DNA of 64,000 bases from NCBI RefSeq assembly GCF_017353415.1, contig NZ_JAFMPX010000001.1, positions 62,001 to 126,000 of the forward strand, given 5' to 3'. This DNA comes from Arthrobacter sp. E3 (GTDB lineage Bacteria > Actinomycetota > Actinomycetes > Actinomycetales > Micrococcaceae). Shown here in pieces: positions 1 to 8,794 of the stretch. Both the position numbers and the translations under genes were made by a program. Numbering within the stretch: the first letter of the stretch is position 1; each line of letters opens with the position of its first letter. The notes under the pieces are model-generated. The model did no database searches. It was not told the DNA's origin and saw only the letters and a program-made list of their open reading frames with translations.

Positions 1-1
1 G

Positions 2-1015
2 GCGCTGCTTACGGGCGGTGGGCTGCCGGCCTTGCTGAAAAAACTGGCCGCCATGGTTGCAGCAGATCTTGTGGTCACCCAGTATGGTGCCGAAGTTGCT
101 GCCACAGCTCCGGGCACTACCCCGGACGACGGCGATTGGCATGCAGTTGCGCTGGCCACGGGCAAGCGCGACTCCAGCACGTTGTGGCTGCGCAAGCCCT
201 TCCACGACGACGGGATTCTCGACTACGCACGCGGGCTCATCAGCATTGAACTGAACAACTTGGTGCAACGCAGGCAAAGTGCACGGCAGATCGCCGGCCA
301 GGCCATCTCCGACATCATCCGCGGCACGCTGGACGCCGCAGACTCCGCTGCACGCCTGGAAAATCTTGGCATTGCCCCGGCTGCCAAGAATTTTGTGCTG
401 CTGGTAGGCACCGACGAAGGAAAGTTTGCCACCATCTCCTCCATGCCGCTGCCGGCAGGGTTGGATTCAGCAGTAGCCGCCACAACCCACACGGAAGGCC
501 GGCAGGAACTGCTGCTTGTAGTACCCACCCAGGCCGGTGACCCCGCCAGTCTGGGCCGGGCGTTGAGCCACCAGATGCACAATGTTGGCGTTTCCGCACC
601 GGTCGGGATCGGCGGCTCGTATTCCCAAGCCAACGGCTTGCGTTGGAGCTACTTTGAGGCACGAGAGGCTGCCACACGGGGCTTGGAGGTCAATGTTCCG
701 GAAAGGCTGAGCCTGACATCGCTGCTGTTGGCCAGCGAGGACGTGCCCATGGCTGATATGGCCGCTGAAGCCTTGGGTCCGGTCATCACCTTCGATGCAA
801 CCCACGGCGCCGATTTGGTAGACACCTTGGAAACGTACTTACGGCTCAATGGCTCAGTGGCAGCCGTGGCAGAAGCCCTGGCCCTGCACCGAAACACGGT
901 CCGCTACCGGCTGACCCAAATTGCGGAACTCACCGGATACGACCCGGCGCTGACGCCTGACCGCGTGCAGTTGTGGCTTGCCTTGGCCGTGCGTAGATTG
1001 TCACCGCCAGCCTGA
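2..1015 (+). CDS. PucR-type transcriptional regulator, 5' truncated
   Basis: The reading frame is open from base 2, so the start lies upstream of the window and about 338 residues are visible. The last 65 residues carry the PucR C-terminal helix-turn-helix: a leucine-rich helix (TYLRLNGSVAAVAEAL) followed by LHRNTVRYRL, then a WLALAVRRL tail. The middle matches the GGDEF-like sensing region of CdaR/PucR regulators, with GIGGSY near the centre. Such proteins regulate purine, sugar-acid or amino-acid genes, but the target cannot be read from this fragment. It converges with fprA, separated by a strong hairpin. The family call is firm from the C-terminus; the specificity is unknown. Confidence 0.85.
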   Translation, partial: ALLTGGGLPALLKKLAAMVAADLVVTQYGAEVAATAPGTTPDDGDWHAVALATGKRDSSTLWLRKPFHDDGILDYARGLISIELNNLVQRRQSARQIAGQAISDIIRGTLDAADSAARLENLGIAPAAKNFVLLVGTDEGKFATISSMPLPAGLDSAVAATTHTEGRQELLLVVPTQAGDPASLGRALSHQMHNVGVSAPVGIGGSYSQANGLRWSYFEAREAATRGLEVNVPERLSLTSLLLASEDVPMADMAAEALGPVITFDATHGADLVDTLETYLRLNGSVAAVAEALALHRNTVRYRLTQIAELTGYDPALTPDRVQLWLALAVRRLSPPA

Positions 1016-1030
1016 GCCACAAAGAAAAGA

Positions 1031-1061
1031 GGGCCGCAGCATCGTCGTGATGCTGCGGCCC
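1031..1061. terminator. Bidirectional hairpin terminator between pucR-like gene and fprA
   Basis: A perfect 13-bp stem (GGGCCGCAGCATC / GATGCTGCGGCCC) encloses a 5-base loop, between two convergent genes. Read on the minus strand the stem is followed by CTTTTCTTT, a U-rich tract, so it is best as the intrinsic terminator of fprA. On the plus strand no U-tract follows. Confidence 0.85.
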
Positions 1062-1077
1062 TGTCATTGGAGCAAAC

Positions 1078-2553
1078 TCAGGCCCCTACGTTGGCTCCAC
1101 GGGAGACATTGACCATGTCTTCACGGGGCACTACCTTGACGCGTTCGCGTTGAACAGTGCCGGCCTCGGACGCGGCAGCACCCAAAGCCTTTTCGTGGGC
1201 ATCCAGTTCCAGCCAGCCTTCCCAGGGGGTGAATTCAACACCGCGGGAGTCAAGCAGCTCCACCACTGCCTCCGGCGCCGCCTCGGCGGCCAGGGGCAGC
1301 TGGTGGCGGTCAGCCAACAGGTGGGTGATGGTCTCCAGGGCGTCGCCCTTGGTGCTGCCGATCAAGCCCACCGGACCACGCTTGATCCAACCAGTCGCAT
1401 AAATGCCCGGCACATGGGCGCCGTCGGCACCCAACACGCGTCCGGCGTCGTTCGTGACAACACCTCGCCGGTGGTCGAACTCAACCTCGGGCAGGGCGGA
1501 GCCAAAGTAGCCCACGGAACGGTATACGGCCTGGACCGGGTAGTCGATGAACTCCCCCGTGCCCCGCACGTTGCCGGTGCCATCCAGCTCAGTGCGCTCA
1601 AACTTGATGCCGGTGACCTTCCCGTTGGTGCCGGTGATTTCCACCGGGTTGTGCAGGAAGTGCAGGTGCAGGCGGCGGGAGGCACCCGTGGTGGGGTCGG
1701 CGGCGTCGTCCTCCTGCTCCACCAACCAGTTGGTCAGGGTGTTGACCATGGTCTTGATCTGGTTGCTGGACTTCACGGCGGCGTCGGAGGCCTCGTCAAA
1801 GTCAAAGTCCTCCTCGTACAGGACAATGTCCACGTCACGGGAGTGGCTCAGCTCGCGCAGTTCCATCGGCGTGAACTTCACCTGGGCGGGGCCGCGGCGG
1901 CCAAAAATGTGCACGTCGGTCACGGGCGAGGACTTCAGCCCCTGGTAGACGTTGTCCGGAATTTCGGTGACCAGCAAGTCATCGGCGTGCTTGGACAGCA
2001 CCCGGGCCACGTCAAGGGCCACGTTGCCGTTGCCAATGACGGCGATCTCCTTGGCGGTCAGCGGCCATTCACGCGACACGTCGGGGTGGCCGTCGTACCA
2101 GGAGACGAAGTCGGCGCCGCCGTGCGAACCTTCCAGCTCGATGCCGGGGATGTTCAGGTCCGCGTCCTTGATGGCGCCAGTGGCGAAGATCACGGCGTCG
2201 TAGTGCTTTTGCAGGTCCTCCAACACCAAGTCGGTGCCGTATTCCACATTGCCGAAGAAGCGGATGTCGCCGCGATCCAGCACCTTGTGCAGGGCGTTCA
2301 CAATACCTTTGATGCGGGGATGGTCCGGTGCAACGCCGTAGCGGATCAGGCCGTACGGCGCCGGGTAGCGGTCGAAGAGGTCAATGCTGACCTCCAGGCC
2401 TGCCCGTACTTCTTCGCTTTTCGTCAGCATGTCTGCTGCATAAACACCCGCGGGGCCTGAGCCAATGACGGCGATGCGCAGAGGGCGCTCCGGGGTTCCA
2501 GGCGCTGCTGGGGAGTTTGATGACACAGCTGTGCTCGTTTCTTCGATGTTCAA
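1078..2553 (-). CDS. fprA: FprA-type ferredoxin/flavodoxin-NADP+ reductase
   Basis: This 491-residue protein is an adrenodoxin-reductase-like flavoprotein that transfers electrons between NADPH and ferredoxin. The FAD-binding GSGPAGVYAA starts at residue 31, the NADP-binding IGNGNVALDVARVL is near residue 172, and the C-terminal WIKRGPVGLIGSTKGDA is the family's flavin-contact signature. An N-terminal tail of about 25 residues, rich in Ser, Thr and Pro, precedes the fold. It is the last gene of a minus-strand sulfur-assimilation stretch, 16 bases after the siroheme synthase gene. Actinobacteria often place such a reductase beside a ferredoxin-dependent sulfite reductase, so supplying that enzyme with electrons is the likely role. 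No ferredoxin gene is in the window. Confidence 0.93.
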   Translation of the reverse strand: MNIEETSTAVSSNSPAAPGTPERPLRIAVIGSGPAGVYAADMLTKSEEVRAGLEVSIDLFDRYPAPYGLIRYGVAPDHPRIKGIVNALHKVLDRGDIRFFGNVEYGTDLVLEDLQKHYDAVIFATGAIKDADLNIPGIELEGSHGGADFVSWYDGHPDVSREWPLTAKEIAVIGNGNVALDVARVLSKHADDLLVTEIPDNVYQGLKSSPVTDVHIFGRRGPAQVKFTPMELRELSHSRDVDIVLYEEDFDFDEASDAAVKSSNQIKTMVNTLTNWLVEQEDDAADPTTGASRRLHLHFLHNPVEITGTNGKVTGIKFERTELDGTGNVRGTGEFIDYPVQAVYRSVGYFGSALPEVEFDHRRGVVTNDAGRVLGADGAHVPGIYATGWIKRGPVGLIGSTKGDALETITHLLADRHQLPLAAEAAPEAVVELLDSRGVEFTPWEGWLELDAHEKALGAAASEAGTVQRERVKVVPREDMVNVSRGANVGA

Positions 2554-2569
2554 GGGCTTGTAGGTAAGT

Positions 2570-3859
2570 CTAAGAGATGGTGCTGATAGTTTCCCGCGTA
2601 CCGTAATGGGCGGTAGCGAGTTCTGCAGGTGCCAGCGGGCTCACGCGCACCACGTCACCGACGACGACGACCGCCGGGTTGCGTACTTTGCCCGCCTGGG
2701 CGAGGGCGACGATGGTGCCGAGGGTGCCGATGGTGGTGCGCTGGTCCTTGCCGAAACCGTTTTCAATGATGGCCACGGGGCAGTCGCTGCCGCGGCCGGC
2801 GGCGGCCAGGACGGGAACGGAACGGTTCAGCGTGCCGACCCCCATCAGCAGCACCACGGTGTGATCGTTGCCGTGGGGCACATTTTCCAAATCGTCGTGG
2901 CCACTGATCATGGTGAAGGCCTTGGCCAGTCCGCGGTGCGTGACGGGGATGCCGGCAGCTGCCGGGACACTCACCGCACTGGTGACGCCCGGAACCACTT
3001 GAACGTCCACGCCGTTTTCACAGCAGGCGATGGCTTCCTCGCCGCCGCGGCCCAGCACGTACGGGTCCCCGCCCTTGAGCCTGACCACCCTGTTCCCGGC
3101 CAGTGCTTCACGGACCAGGATGGCGTTGATTTCAGATTGCGGCACGGGGTGGTGGCCGGGGGTTTTGCCGACCTCGATGATTTTCACATCCTCGCCCAGC
3201 GTTTCCAGCAAGCCACGCGGGCCAAGCCTGTCAGCCACGACCACGTCTGCTTCGGCCAGGAGCCTGCGCCCCCGCACCGTAATGAGGTCCTCGGCACCGG
3301 GCCCTCCGCCAACGAGCGCCACGGATCCCCGGTGCTCCAGCGTGCCGAGACCGCGGCGCTCAAGCCGGTCCGCTCCCCTGCGGTAGACGTCCAGCGGGAG
3401 GTCGCCGCTTTCGAGTGCGGCGGCGATCGCGTTGCGGATGGCTGCGGCGCGCAGCGGGTCTCCCCCGGCGTTGACGGCCACCTTGACGTCCTCCACAGTG
3501 GCTACTGCCGGCGTCCACGCTGCGGAGTCCTGCGCGTTGGAGTGGTTCACGCACCAAGTGCGGTTATCCTCAGCATCGCTGGCTACCCGGGCATCGACCA
3601 CGGTGTTGTTGCTGGCGGCCACCACATACCAGGCGTTGGCCATGTCGGCGCTTTCGTAGCTGCGGGCGTGCCAGGTGAGCAGACCCGCGTCGGCCAGCGC
3701 CCGTGCCGGGGCGCTGAGAACGGGAGCCACCAGCTGGACGTGCGCTCCGGCGTCGAGCAGGGCCTTGGCACGACGTGCTGCGACGGTGCCGCCGCCGACC
3801 ACTAGGACGGGACGGCCCAGCAGCCTCAATGAGGTGGGGAAGAGATCAACAATTGCCAT
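2570..3859 (-). CDS. cysG: Bifunctional siroheme synthase: precorrin-2 dehydrogenase + uroporphyrinogen-III C-methyltransferase
   Basis: This 429-residue fusion makes the tetrapyrrole for sulfite reductase. Residues 1-165 form a SirC-like NAD-binding dehydrogenase (LVVGGGTVAARRAKALL near residue 20). Residues 178-415 are an S-adenosylmethionine-dependent methyltransferase with GGGPGAEDLITVRG, VVRLKGGDPYVLGRGGEE and VVPGVTSA, all standard for SUMT enzymes. It methylates uroporphyrinogen III twice and oxidises precorrin-2 to sirohydrochlorin. The dehydrogenase part is short compared with enterobacterial CysG, and a separate CbiX/SirB chelatase lies at 16796-17518, so iron insertion is probably done there. 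The ATG at 3859 has AGG eight bases upstream. Confidence 0.93.
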   Translation of the reverse strand: MAIVDLFPTSLRLLGRPVLVVGGGTVAARRAKALLDAGAHVQLVAPVLSAPARALADAGLLTWHARSYESADMANAWYVVAASNNTVVDARVASDAEDNRTWCVNHSNAQDSAAWTPAVATVEDVKVAVNAGGDPLRAAAIRNAIAAALESGDLPLDVYRRGADRLERRGLGTLEHRGSVALVGGGPGAEDLITVRGRRLLAEADVVVADRLGPRGLLETLGEDVKIIEVGKTPGHHPVPQSEINAILVREALAGNRVVRLKGGDPYVLGRGGEEAIACCENGVDVQVVPGVTSAVSVPAAAGIPVTHRGLAKAFTMISGHDDLENVPHGNDHTVVLLMGVGTLNRSVPVLAAAGRGSDCPVAIIENGFGKDQRTTIGTLGTIVALAQAGKVRNPAVVVVGDVVRVSPLAPAELATAHYGTRETISTIS

Positions 3860-3955
3860 GAGATGACCTTAGGGAAGGAGGATATTTGCGTACAAGCGGG
3901 GCGTTACACCCGTTCACGCAAGGTCACGGGGGGACATATTTCAGCCGGTTGGCCC

Positions 3956-4852
3956 CTAGCGGGTGCTGCCGGCGAGGAGGCCGCGCCCGCGCAGCAGCCG
4001 CTTCTCCACGGGGGCAAACACCAGCAGTTCAACGGCGATGCCCACGAACAGGATGATCAGGATTGCGGACATCACGATGCCCATGTCGGAGAGCTGCCTG
4101 CCTTGTTCCAGCAGCGAGCCCAGTCCGAAGCCCAGGCTGCCGCCCATCGCAATGATTTCCGCCGCCATGAGGGAGCGCCAGGAGAAGGCCCAGCCCTGCT
4201 TCAGCCCACCGACGTAGCCGGGCAGTGCGGCCGGGAGCACCACGTTTACTGCCATTTCCCACCGCGATGCGCCAAGGATCTGGCCCATGCGGCGGAACTG
4301 CGGCGGGATCTGGTCCACCCCGGCGATGAGGCCGTTGATGATGGTGGGAATGGCCCCCATGAACATGACGAAGTACACGGTGGCATCGGTCAGGCCAAAC
4401 CAGATGATGGCGGCCGGAACCCACGCCACGGAAGGCAGCACCTGCAGGCCTGAAATGAGCGGACCGAACGCCCGGCGCAACAGGCGCACCTGGGAAAGCA
4501 GCAGCCCGATCGGTGTGGCCACCACAATGCTGATGGCGAAACCGGAGAGGCCGCGCTGCAGCGAAGTCCATACGGCTTCCTGCGCGGTGCCTTCCCCCCA
4601 AAGCGTGCCCAGCGAACCGAACACATCCAGTGGACCTGGCACCAGGTCGCGGCGGCGCAGCCCCAGCGATACATAGAACTGCCACGCGAGCAGCAGCACT
4701 ATGAACGCGGCAAGTGGCAGCAGCAGCCTGGACCAATCGATGCCCCGGCGCTCAACGGACTCGGATTGCAGCGAGTCCAGCCCGGCTTCCAGAGAGCGCA
4801 TTTCCTCGGCACTGCCGCTCTTGAGCAGCGGCGACGTAATTGTTTCAGGCAT
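3956..4852 (-). CDS. ssuC: Sulfonate/taurine/nitrate-type ABC transporter permease
   Basis: This 298-residue inner-membrane protein has about six hydrophobic segments and the binding-protein-dependent permease signature: a region beginning GQILGASRWEMAVNVVLPAALPG near residue 205 that docks the ATPase. The N-terminal 40 residues are cytoplasmic and acidic. It overlaps the upstream ATPase gene by 8 bases and is third in the order binding protein, ATPase, permease. The family covers sulfonates, taurine, nitrate and thiamine precursors; the surrounding sulfur genes favour an organosulfur substrate. That substrate is an inference, since nothing in the permease fixes it. Confidence 0.85.
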   Translation of the reverse strand: MPETITSPLLKSGSAEEMRSLEAGLDSLQSESVERRGIDWSRLLLPLAAFIVLLLAWQFYVSLGLRRRDLVPGPLDVFGSLGTLWGEGTAQEAVWTSLQRGLSGFAISIVVATPIGLLLSQVRLLRRAFGPLISGLQVLPSVAWVPAAIIWFGLTDATVYFVMFMGAIPTIINGLIAGVDQIPPQFRRMGQILGASRWEMAVNVVLPAALPGYVGGLKQGWAFSWRSLMAAEIIAMGGSLGFGLGSLLEQGRQLSDMGIVMSAILIILFVGIAVELLVFAPVEKRLLRGRGLLAGSTR

Positions 4853-5636
4853 GTCGGCGGATCTCCTCGCGCAATCGGGCGGTGATGTCGCCAGTCAGTT
4901 TTCCGGCGGCGCCGGCGTTCGTTCGGTGTTCTTCACAGACATCCCATTCGGCCACCACGCGCCCGGGCCGGGAAGAGAGCAGCAGCACGCGCTGCCCAAG
5001 CCGCACGGCCTCGCGCACGTTGTGGGTGACGAAAATGATGGTTCGCCCGGTTTCCTTCCACACCCGTTCCAGCTCGTTGTGCAGCAGGTCCCGGGTGATG
5101 GCATCCAGTGCGGCAAACGGCTCATCCATGAGCAGCAGCGGCTTGTCCTGCGCCAGCGCCCTGGCCAACGCCACCCGCTGGCGCATGCCTCCGGACAGCT
5201 CGTGCGGACGTTTGCCTGCCGAGTGGCCCAGATTCACCAGGTCCAGCAGTTCGGTGGCGCGCAGCTTGCGTTCGGCCCGGCCCACACCGCGCAGCTTCAA
5301 CGCCATTTCGACGTTTCCGCGTGCACTGAGCCAGGGGAACAGGGTCGAGTCCTGAAACATGAACGCGGCACCGTCTTCCGGGACTTCCAAGGCGCCGGCG
5401 GTGGGCACGTCCAGGCCTGAAATGATGTTCAGCAGCGTTGATTTGCCACAGCCCGAGGCACCCAGCAGGGCCACGAACTCGCCCTGCCTGACCACGGCGT
5501 TCACGTCCTCCAGCACCGGAGGCCCGGCTCCAAAGCGCTTGCCCAGGTTTTCAAGGACGACGGCGGGTTCCCGGCCGTCGCCGTCGGCCTCCCCTTCCGC
5601 TGCGAGCAAAGGCTCGACTGTCAGCAGGTCAGTCAT
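4845..5636 (-). CDS. ssuB: Sulfonate/taurine/nitrate-type ABC transporter ATPase
   Basis: This 263-residue ATPase has Walker A GASGCGKST near residue 59, the ABC signature LSGGMRQRVALARAL, Walker B LLLMDEPFAALD and a switch histidine in IIFVTHNVREAV. The sequence around LGQRVLLLSSRPG is typical of the SsuB/TauB/NrtD group. The ATG overlaps the TGA of the binding-protein gene (ATGA at 5636-5633), so the two are probably translationally coupled. An N-terminal extension of about 25 residues rich in Glu, Asp and Gly is unusual but harmless-looking. It powers import by the permease encoded next. Confidence 0.9.
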   Translation of the reverse strand: MTDLLTVEPLLAAEGEADGDGREPAVVLENLGKRFGAGPPVLEDVNAVVRQGEFVALLGASGCGKSTLLNIISGLDVPTAGALEVPEDGAAFMFQDSTLFPWLSARGNVEMALKLRGVGRAERKLRATELLDLVNLGHSAGKRPHELSGGMRQRVALARALAQDKPLLLMDEPFAALDAITRDLLHNELERVWKETGRTIIFVTHNVREAVRLGQRVLLLSSRPGRVVAEWDVCEEHRTNAGAAGKLTGDITARLREEIRRHA

Positions 5637-6817
5637 TCCGTCCCCAATCCCGCGGCTGAGACGGGTTTTTCGCCTGCCGCTTTCAGTACGTTGTTAAGCA
5701 ACGTCAGGTCAAAGAGCCCGTTGAGGTCCGCCGGTTTGGAAACACCGGCGCTGACACCGTGGGCAAGCAGCGTGGGGAACGTGGCGGCCAGCGGGTCCGA
5801 GGTGAATTTCAGCTCGGACAGTGACCGGGCAATCACATCCTCTTCCAGCGGCTTCCCAATTGCCACTTTCAGGGCCTCGTTGATCACCGTTGCGGCGTCA
5901 TCCGGGTTTTTATCCAGCCAGTCCACCGAGTCAACGTGGCCCTTCAACAGGGCCTGAACGGTTTGGGGGTGCTCATCGAGAAAGCTCTTGCTGACGGCCA
6001 GAACCGTGGTGCTGAATTCTCCTTTGTCCCAGAGGTCGGCCTCGTTGACAAGGACTTTCGCCCCTGCCTGGAGCACCAGACGGGACGTCCACGGTTCGGC
6101 GACCCAGGCGCCGTCGATCTTTCCGTCTTGGAACAACCGCAGGGTCTGGGCATTCGTGGTGGGTGTGATGGTGACGTCGCCGCCGCCGGAGGTGTTGGTG
6201 ACCAGTCCGCGATCGGCCAGCCATTTGCGCAGTGCCACGTCCTGCGTGCCGCCCAGCTGTGGGGTGGCAATGGTCTTGCCCCGGAGATCTTCAGCGTTGG
6301 TGATGGAGGGCCGGACCACAAATTGCGCTCCGCCGGCGGCAACCCCGGCGATGATCCGGATGGACTCGCCGCCGCTTTGCACGAATGAATTCAGGGCGGG
6401 GTTGGGGCCCAGGTAGGCGGCATCGATGGCGCCGGCGTTGAGCGCCTCGACAGTTGCCGGCCCGGTGGTGAAGACCTGGGTTTCCAATGCGGTTGCCCCG
6501 AGGTCCTTGGCGAAGATGCCCTTTTCCACGCCAGCGAGTGCGGGGCCATGGGTGATGTTGCCAAAGTAGCCAAGTTTGAGGACGGCGGCCGGGGCGGTAT
6601 CCGCGGCAACGGTTTCTTGACTGCCTTGGGAGTTCACACTGGCCACGGCCGCACCTGCCCCAATGAGGCCAACAAGTGTGGTCAGCACCATGATCTCCAG
6701 TCCGTGTCTGGTGCCTTTGGGTTTTTCACCGGCAACGATGCGAATTCTTTTCAACGGTGGTTGAACGGCAGCCTGCGGTGTCGGCTGCGGGTCGGCCGCG
6801 GGTCCCCTTGTAGTCAT
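5633..6817 (-). CDS. ssuA: Sulfonate-type ABC transporter substrate-binding protein with N-terminal anchor
   Basis: This 394-residue protein has an SsuA/NrtA-like fold: LKLGYFGNITHGPALAGVEKG, then TGPATVEALNAGAIDAAYLGPNPA, then AWVAEPWTSRLV, all typical of aliphatic-sulfonate binders. The N-terminus is odd. About 40 charged or proline-rich residues precede one hydrophobic segment (roughly 43-62), and there is no lipobox cysteine, so the protein seems tethered by a signal anchor rather than a lipid. A later start at an internal Met (residue 43) would give a classical signal peptide. It is first in its three-gene operon. Substrate choice among sulfonate, taurine and nitrate is inferred from context. 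Confidence 0.82.
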   Translation of the reverse strand: MTTRGPAADPQPTPQAAVQPPLKRIRIVAGEKPKGTRHGLEIMVLTTLVGLIGAGAAVASVNSQGSQETVAADTAPAAVLKLGYFGNITHGPALAGVEKGIFAKDLGATALETQVFTTGPATVEALNAGAIDAAYLGPNPALNSFVQSGGESIRIIAGVAAGGAQFVVRPSITNAEDLRGKTIATPQLGGTQDVALRKWLADRGLVTNTSGGGDVTITPTTNAQTLRLFQDGKIDGAWVAEPWTSRLVLQAGAKVLVNEADLWDKGEFSTTVLAVSKSFLDEHPQTVQALLKGHVDSVDWLDKNPDDAATVINEALKVAIGKPLEEDVIARSLSELKFTSDPLAATFPTLLAHGVSAGVSKPADLNGLFDLTLLNNVLKAAGEKPVSAAGLGTE

Positions 6818-6924
6818 GGATTAAACGGTAGGGAACGCGCCCGGGCCTGTTCAACGATGCGGACTCGCTAGGTCACAAGACGACACGCAGCGTCACATGG
6901 GCTTAACGGTGAAGTTGCCGTGCG

Positions 6925-7938
6925 TTATTCGTCGTCCTGGACTGCGCGGAGCTTGCTCAACCGCGAGCGCAGCTTTGTCTCTCGGTTGCTGTCATTGCCC
7001 AGTTCCTTCGTTGCCTGCACGTAGGACTCCCCGAAGGACTGCAGCAACAAGTCATCCGCCACGCGAACCTGGCCCGGGGAGAACCGGTATTGCATGATTT
7101 CCGCCATTTTTTCCGGGTCAAGGGCCTTGAACCAGTCGTCCGCGGCGTTGACGGTGTCGATGCCGTTGGCAGCGAGAACCTTGACCATCCAGCTGTACTG
7201 GTTTTCCTTGCTGCTGGGGTACCCAGGGAAGGCACGTGCCAGTACCCCTTGGAGGGACCCGGCGTCGAGCTTTTGCGTTTCATGCTCCATGGCAGCTTCG
7301 GACTGGATTCGTTTCAAGATGTCGCTGATGTTCACAAACTGCTGGTCGGCCAGTTCTATGAGGGTGGAGGCCATGGTGAAGGCCCTGCTAATTTCTGCGT
7401 TGCCACCGCTTGAGCCCTTGAAGCGGATGTCGTGTTCAAATTCCGCCCATGCGTGCTGAAGGATGGTGCGGATCTGCACCTCGAAGCGTTGGCCGGTGAA
7501 GTCCCTGCAACCGCGCGGCGGGTTGACCGCCGGAACTTCCAGGGTCAGGTGCCGTCCCGCGTAGCCAATACCTCCGTTTTTGCGCATCATGGCGGTCTTG
7601 TCTTCATCCTCATGGCAAATGAACTGGCTTGAGAGCGCAATGGCCACGGCTTCAATGTCCGACTCCACGAACAAGATGACGCGCACACCGATCAAGTCAT
7701 CGAGGTGGTCCAGACCTCCAGGGTACTTCAGCCGACCGTCTGTGCAGCGGCGTGTAAGTTTCTCGGCAACCGATGCTGGTGACTTGACTCTAAACTGCAC
7801 GTCGTGGTGGTTGAGTCCGTCGTCGTGAAGCCTGCTGACGATCGCGTTGCGGATTGCCTGCGCCGCGTCGTTCAAGGCCTGCTGTTGGAAACTTTCCTGC
7901 TCCACTGCCATTTCCGCATCCTTCACGGCCTTCGTCAC
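6925..7938 (-). CDS. RelA/SpoT-domain (p)ppGpp synthetase-like protein
   Basis: This 337-residue protein holds a small-alarmone-synthetase domain at about 25-190 and no hydrolase, TGS or ACT domain. Expected motifs are present: RVKSPASVAEKL (nucleotide-binding Arg, Lys, Ser, Lys), DLIGVRVI (metal-binding Asp), GYAGRHL (guanosine-stacking Tyr and following His) and EVQIRTILQHAWAEFEHDI. The C-terminal 130 residues are helical and polar and were not assigned to a known domain. The GTG at 7938 is preceded by GGGGGA, which supports this start. It would transfer pyrophosphate from ATP to GDP or GTP, but toxic or defence-type relatives exist, so the biological role is open. Confidence 0.8.
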   Translation of the reverse strand: MTKAVKDAEMAVEQESFQQQALNDAAQAIRNAIVSRLHDDGLNHHDVQFRVKSPASVAEKLTRRCTDGRLKYPGGLDHLDDLIGVRVILFVESDIEAVAIALSSQFICHEDEDKTAMMRKNGGIGYAGRHLTLEVPAVNPPRGCRDFTGQRFEVQIRTILQHAWAEFEHDIRFKGSSGGNAEISRAFTMASTLIELADQQFVNISDILKRIQSEAAMEHETQKLDAGSLQGVLARAFPGYPSSKENQYSWMVKVLAANGIDTVNAADDWFKALDPEKMAEIMQYRFSPGQVRVADDLLLQSFGESYVQATKELGNDSNRETKLRSRLSKLRAVQDDE

Positions 7939-8047
7939 GTTGGTGTCCCCCTGACCACGTCCGGCCGGGTTATGCGCCCGGTCCTTGCCTCAAATTCTCC
8001 CACCTTCGTGCGGCTTGTCCAGCTCTATTTCCACACCCTCCAACTCT

Positions 8048-8794
8048 TCAGCGACGCGGTCTGGCCAATGGTGGGCTGATCCAGTCACTGCCCACCGTGA
8101 AGAGCGACGCCGGAGCCCCCACCCCCTGCACCTTTACTCCGGTCGAGGTCAGCGATGGGCGTATTTTCCGGGTGAAGTTTCCGGCCGGAAGTTCCACCTG
8201 CCAGACGGCGCTGTAGACATCACGCAAGGCCGAGATAGTGAATTGTGCGGGCAGAAGGCGTGCGCCAATGGTGGTGTATTCCATTTTTCCCGCCAGCCGC
8301 TCCATACCTTGGCGCAGAATCTCACCGTGGTCAAAGGCGAGCGCTGGCGTATCCAGGGTGTGGACAGGCACCCACTGCGCGTGGGCTGCGTCGCTGCCGG
8401 CACACAGCGGCGGGACGATCCCTCCTTCGGCTGCCAAAAGGACGACGTGCGCCACCGAAACGACTCGCATTCTCGGGTCCCGCCCTGGATCGCTGAACGT
8501 TGCCAGTTGCTCCACAAACACTCTGTGGGAGCCCAGATTCAGTCCGGTTTCCTCCTCCAGTTCTCTGTGTGCGGCGGCCAACGCGTTTTCGGTAGGGCCC
8601 ACAAACCCGCCCGGCAGTGCCCAGCTGCCTAGGAACGGATGGGCGCCGCGTTTCACCAGTGCGATGTGCAGCACCTTGTGCCGCACGGCGAATACCACCA
8701 GGTCAACCGTGAGTGCCACCGGCAGGAAATTCGACGGGTTGTAGCTGGCAAGGAAACTGGCCTCGTCGGGCATTTGGTTGTTCATGGTGTTCAT
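8048..8794 (-). CDS. nrtR: NrtR-type NUDIX-related regulator of NAD metabolism
   Basis: This protein of about 248 residues has a NUDIX domain followed by a winged-helix region. The NUDIX box is complete: G-x5-E-x7-RE-x2-EE-x-G, read as GFVGPTE...HRELEEETGL. Many NrtR repressors have lost it, so hydrolysis of ADP-ribose-like compounds may be retained. The C-terminal SALRDVYSAVWQVELPAGNF is the wing-helix pattern of NrtR. The chosen ATG at 8794 overlaps the nadR stop codon (ATGA); a longer frame from 8827 would run inside nadR. It follows pnuC and nadR in one operon, so autoregulation of NAD salvage is likely, perhaps through the palindrome at 10574. Confidence 0.85.
   Translation of the reverse strand: MNTMNNQMPDEASFLASYNPSNFLPVALTVDLVVFAVRHKVLHIALVKRGAHPFLGSWALPGGFVGPTENALAAAHRELEEETGLNLGSHRVFVEQLATFSDPGRDPRMRVVSVAHVVLLAAEGGIVPPLCAGSDAAHAQWVPVHTLDTPALAFDHGEILRQGMERLAGKMEYTTIGARLLPAQFTISALRDVYSAVWQVELPAGNFTRKIRPSLTSTGVKVQGVGAPASLFTVGSDWISPPLARPRR

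Noticed and set aside
1150-2460. Long plus-strand open frame (436 codons) opposite fprA
   Set aside because: It mirrors the codon structure of fprA on the other strand and has low-complexity Val/His/Gly-rich translation with no domain; it is an antisense shadow.
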